Shown piece after piece: positions 4,577 to 5,817 of a stretch of 5,817 bases of DNA. The notes beneath the pieces were generated by a model. It worked only from the letters and a program-made list of their open reading frames with translations. It was not told where the DNA came from and made no database searches. Source of the stretch: Fischerella sp. (GTDB lineage: Bacteria > Cyanobacteriota > Cyanobacteriia > Cyanobacteriales > Nostocaceae); assembly GCA_026419705.1 (NCBI GenBank), contig JANZYY010000348.1, positions 1 through 5,817 on the forward strand, given 5' to 3'. Made by a program: the position numbers and the translations under genes. Each line of letters starts with the position of its first letter. Position 1 is the stretch's first letter.

Positions 4577-5647
4577 ATGACCTCATCTGCGTCGTTTGAT
4601 ACATTAGAGTCTCTCCAAAGTAATATCGCTGATTTATTTGAACGCTTACCAACGTTAAAGAATCGGCAATATATCCAGCAAGCACTAGCAACTATAGTGC
4701 GCCTGGCTGAAACTGAAGTCGATCGCCTAGATTGGAAAATATTGTCGGCTTCTTTAATGGATATGGAGCGTGGTTTCCAGCTTTTTTATGACTATCGACA
4801 TGTTCGTAAAGTGACGATATTTGGCTCGGCTCGCCTATCTTCAGAAAGTCCTGAATACCGCATGGCAGTTGACTTTGCTCGCTATGTTTCTCAGCTAGGA
4901 TTCATGGTTATAACTGGTGGTGGTGGTGGGATCATGCAAGCTGGTCACGAGGGTGCTGGACGAGAAAATTCCTTTGGTTTAAACATTCAGCTTCCCTTTG
5001 AACAGCGAGCGAACCCAATTATAGAAGGCGATCCCAAGCTCATTCACTTTAAATATTTCTTTACCCGTAAATTATTTCTCTTAAAAGAAAGTGACGCTGT
5101 TGCTCTCTTCCCTGGCGGCTTTGGTACCCAAGACGAAGCATTTGAGTGCATGACTTTAAGCCAAACGGGTAAATTCGGTCCTGTACCTGTGGTTTTAATC
5201 GATCGCCCTGGTGGCGACTACTGGCGGTCTTGGAGCGAATACATAGATAAACAATTATTGCGTAAAGGTTTGGTTAGTCCTGAAGACTCCAGCCTGTACA
5301 CCGTCACAGATGACTTGGTTGTAGCTTGCAATGCCATAACGCGTTTTTACCAGGTTTATCACTCCAGTCGTTATGTGGGCGATCGCTTAGTAATTCGTCT
5401 TAAGATAGATTTGTCGGAAGCTGAGGTAGAGCAATTGAATGCTAATTTCAGTGACATTTTGGTAACAGGACGGATTGAAAAAAGTCAGGCTTTACCTCAA
5501 GAAGCACAAGATGAAACTTTTGATTTACCCCGTTTGGTCCTTTACTTCAATCAACGAGACTTAGGGCGCTTGTATCAGATGATCGCAGCAATTAACAATA
5601 TGGGTACGCCTTCACCAGAACAAAGAGGACATCCAGAACGGAAGTGA
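4577..5647 (+). CDS. LOG-family protein (putative nucleotide phosphoribohydrolase) with N- and C-terminal extensions
   Basis: 356 residues. The central LOG/lysine-decarboxylase-like Rossmann domain runs from about residue 76 (VRKVTIFGSAR) to about 255. It has the glycine-rich TGGGGGIMQAGHEGA (113-127), the T-R-K motif (163-165, Arg164) and the signature PGGFGTQDE (179-187, Glu187), which match the catalytic and phosphate-binding residues of LOG enzymes. Classic LOGs release cytokinin bases from their riboside 5'-monophosphates and are about 180-220 residues long. Here an N-terminal helical segment of about 75 residues and a C-terminal segment of about 100 residues are added, so the substrate may differ, for example a purine nucleotide 5'-monophosphate. 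The name lysine decarboxylase should be avoided. No signal peptide or membrane segment is seen. The start is ATG at 4577; an upstream ATG at 4554 is out of frame. The leader is short and has no clear Shine-Dalgarno. A HIP1 octamer lies inside (5379-5386). Confidence 0.85.
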   Translation: MTSSASFDTLESLQSNIADLFERLPTLKNRQYIQQALATIVRLAETEVDRLDWKILSASLMDMERGFQLFYDYRHVRKVTIFGSARLSSESPEYRMAVDFARYVSQLGFMVITGGGGGIMQAGHEGAGRENSFGLNIQLPFEQRANPIIEGDPKLIHFKYFFTRKLFLLKESDAVALFPGGFGTQDEAFECMTLSQTGKFGPVPVVLIDRPGGDYWRSWSEYIDKQLLRKGLVSPEDSSLYTVTDDLVVACNAITRFYQVYHSSRYVGDRLVIRLKIDLSEAEVEQLNANFSDILVTGRIEKSQALPQEAQDETFDLPRLVLYFNQRDLGRLYQMIAAINNMGTPSPEQRGHPERK

Positions 5648-5786
5648 CTCAGCAGAAGAACACGCGGGAATGCAGGGAGGTGGGGAGTTGGGGTGATGGG
5701 GAGAAAGACCTGACTCCATCACTCCACGCCGATCGGCTATTACTTATACCGTTTCTCCAAAAAATGACTACAAATATTCTTGGTTG
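5648..5786. repeat. Purine-rich tract and imperfect hairpin after the LOG-family gene
   Basis: No gene is seen. A G-rich stretch (about 5664-5705) contains GGGGTGATGGGGAGA (5690-5704), one base different from 3006-3020. The segment 5689-5703 pairs with 5714-5726 (CTCCATCACTCCA) through 13 pairs with two bulged G and a 10-base loop. The palindrome GCCGATCGGC follows at 5728-5737. No T-run follows, so a terminator role is uncertain. Confidence 0.5.
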
Positions 5787-5816
5787 GTAGTGAGTACTTA
5801 AGTACTCACTACGAAC
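5783..5816. repeat. Near-perfect 34-bp palindrome without loop
   Basis: Arms of 13 bases, GTAGTGAGTACTT (5787-5799) and its exact complement (5800-5812), meet with no spacer. After one mismatched pair (5786/5813) three more pairs extend the symmetry to 5783-5816. Function unknown; the right edge of the window cuts its context. Confidence 0.8.
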
Positions 5817-5817
5817 T

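Overview
The window looks like chromosomal DNA from a filamentous, probably heterocyst-forming cyanobacterium (Nostoc/Anabaena/Calothrix type). The grounds are four exact HIP1 octamers (GCGATCGC at 716-723, 1200-1207, 2492-2499, 5379-5386), tracts of short tandem heptanucleotide repeats, purine-rich low-complexity spacers, and the cyanobacterial gene order guaB3 - yfr1 - trxA. Spacers are long and AT-rich, and no insertion sequence, CRISPR array, tRNA or rRNA was seen. No novel multi-gene system is visible. The interest lies in one well-supported small RNA gene and in several structured non-coding elements.

Layout. 1-1291 (minus): 5' two thirds or so of mutS2, cut by the left edge, starting at TTG and carrying a repeat-like insertion after the Walker A region. 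1292-1783: AT-rich divergent spacer with a heptad tract, a pyrimidine-rich tract and an imperfect hairpin. 1784-2947 (plus): guaB3, a CBS-less member of the IMP dehydrogenase family. 2948-3169: heptads, a purine-rich tract, nine more heptads, then a perfect 10-bp inverted repeat just upstream of the next gene. About 3170-3240 (plus): the small RNA Yfr1, with 5' hairpin, the unpaired core ACTCCTCACAC and a terminator hairpin. 3366-3689 (plus): trxA, m-type thioredoxin. 3690-4576: 887-bp spacer with overlapping hairpins, two related Rho-independent terminators that may end unannotated small transcripts, a heptad tract containing an in-phase HIP1 core, a dispersed palindrome, and a consensus -10 box. 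4577-5647 (plus): a LOG-family protein with extra N- and C-terminal segments. 5648-5817: purine-rich tract, imperfect hairpin, and a near-perfect 34-bp palindrome at the right edge.

How the parts relate. guaB3 (guanine nucleotide synthesis), yfr1 (post-transcriptional regulator) and trxA (thiol redox control) are neighbours in many cyanobacteria, but each appears to have its own promoter here, so they are not a simple operon. mutS2 is divergent from guaB3. The LOG-family gene is far from trxA, has its own promoter, and shows no obvious functional tie to its neighbours.
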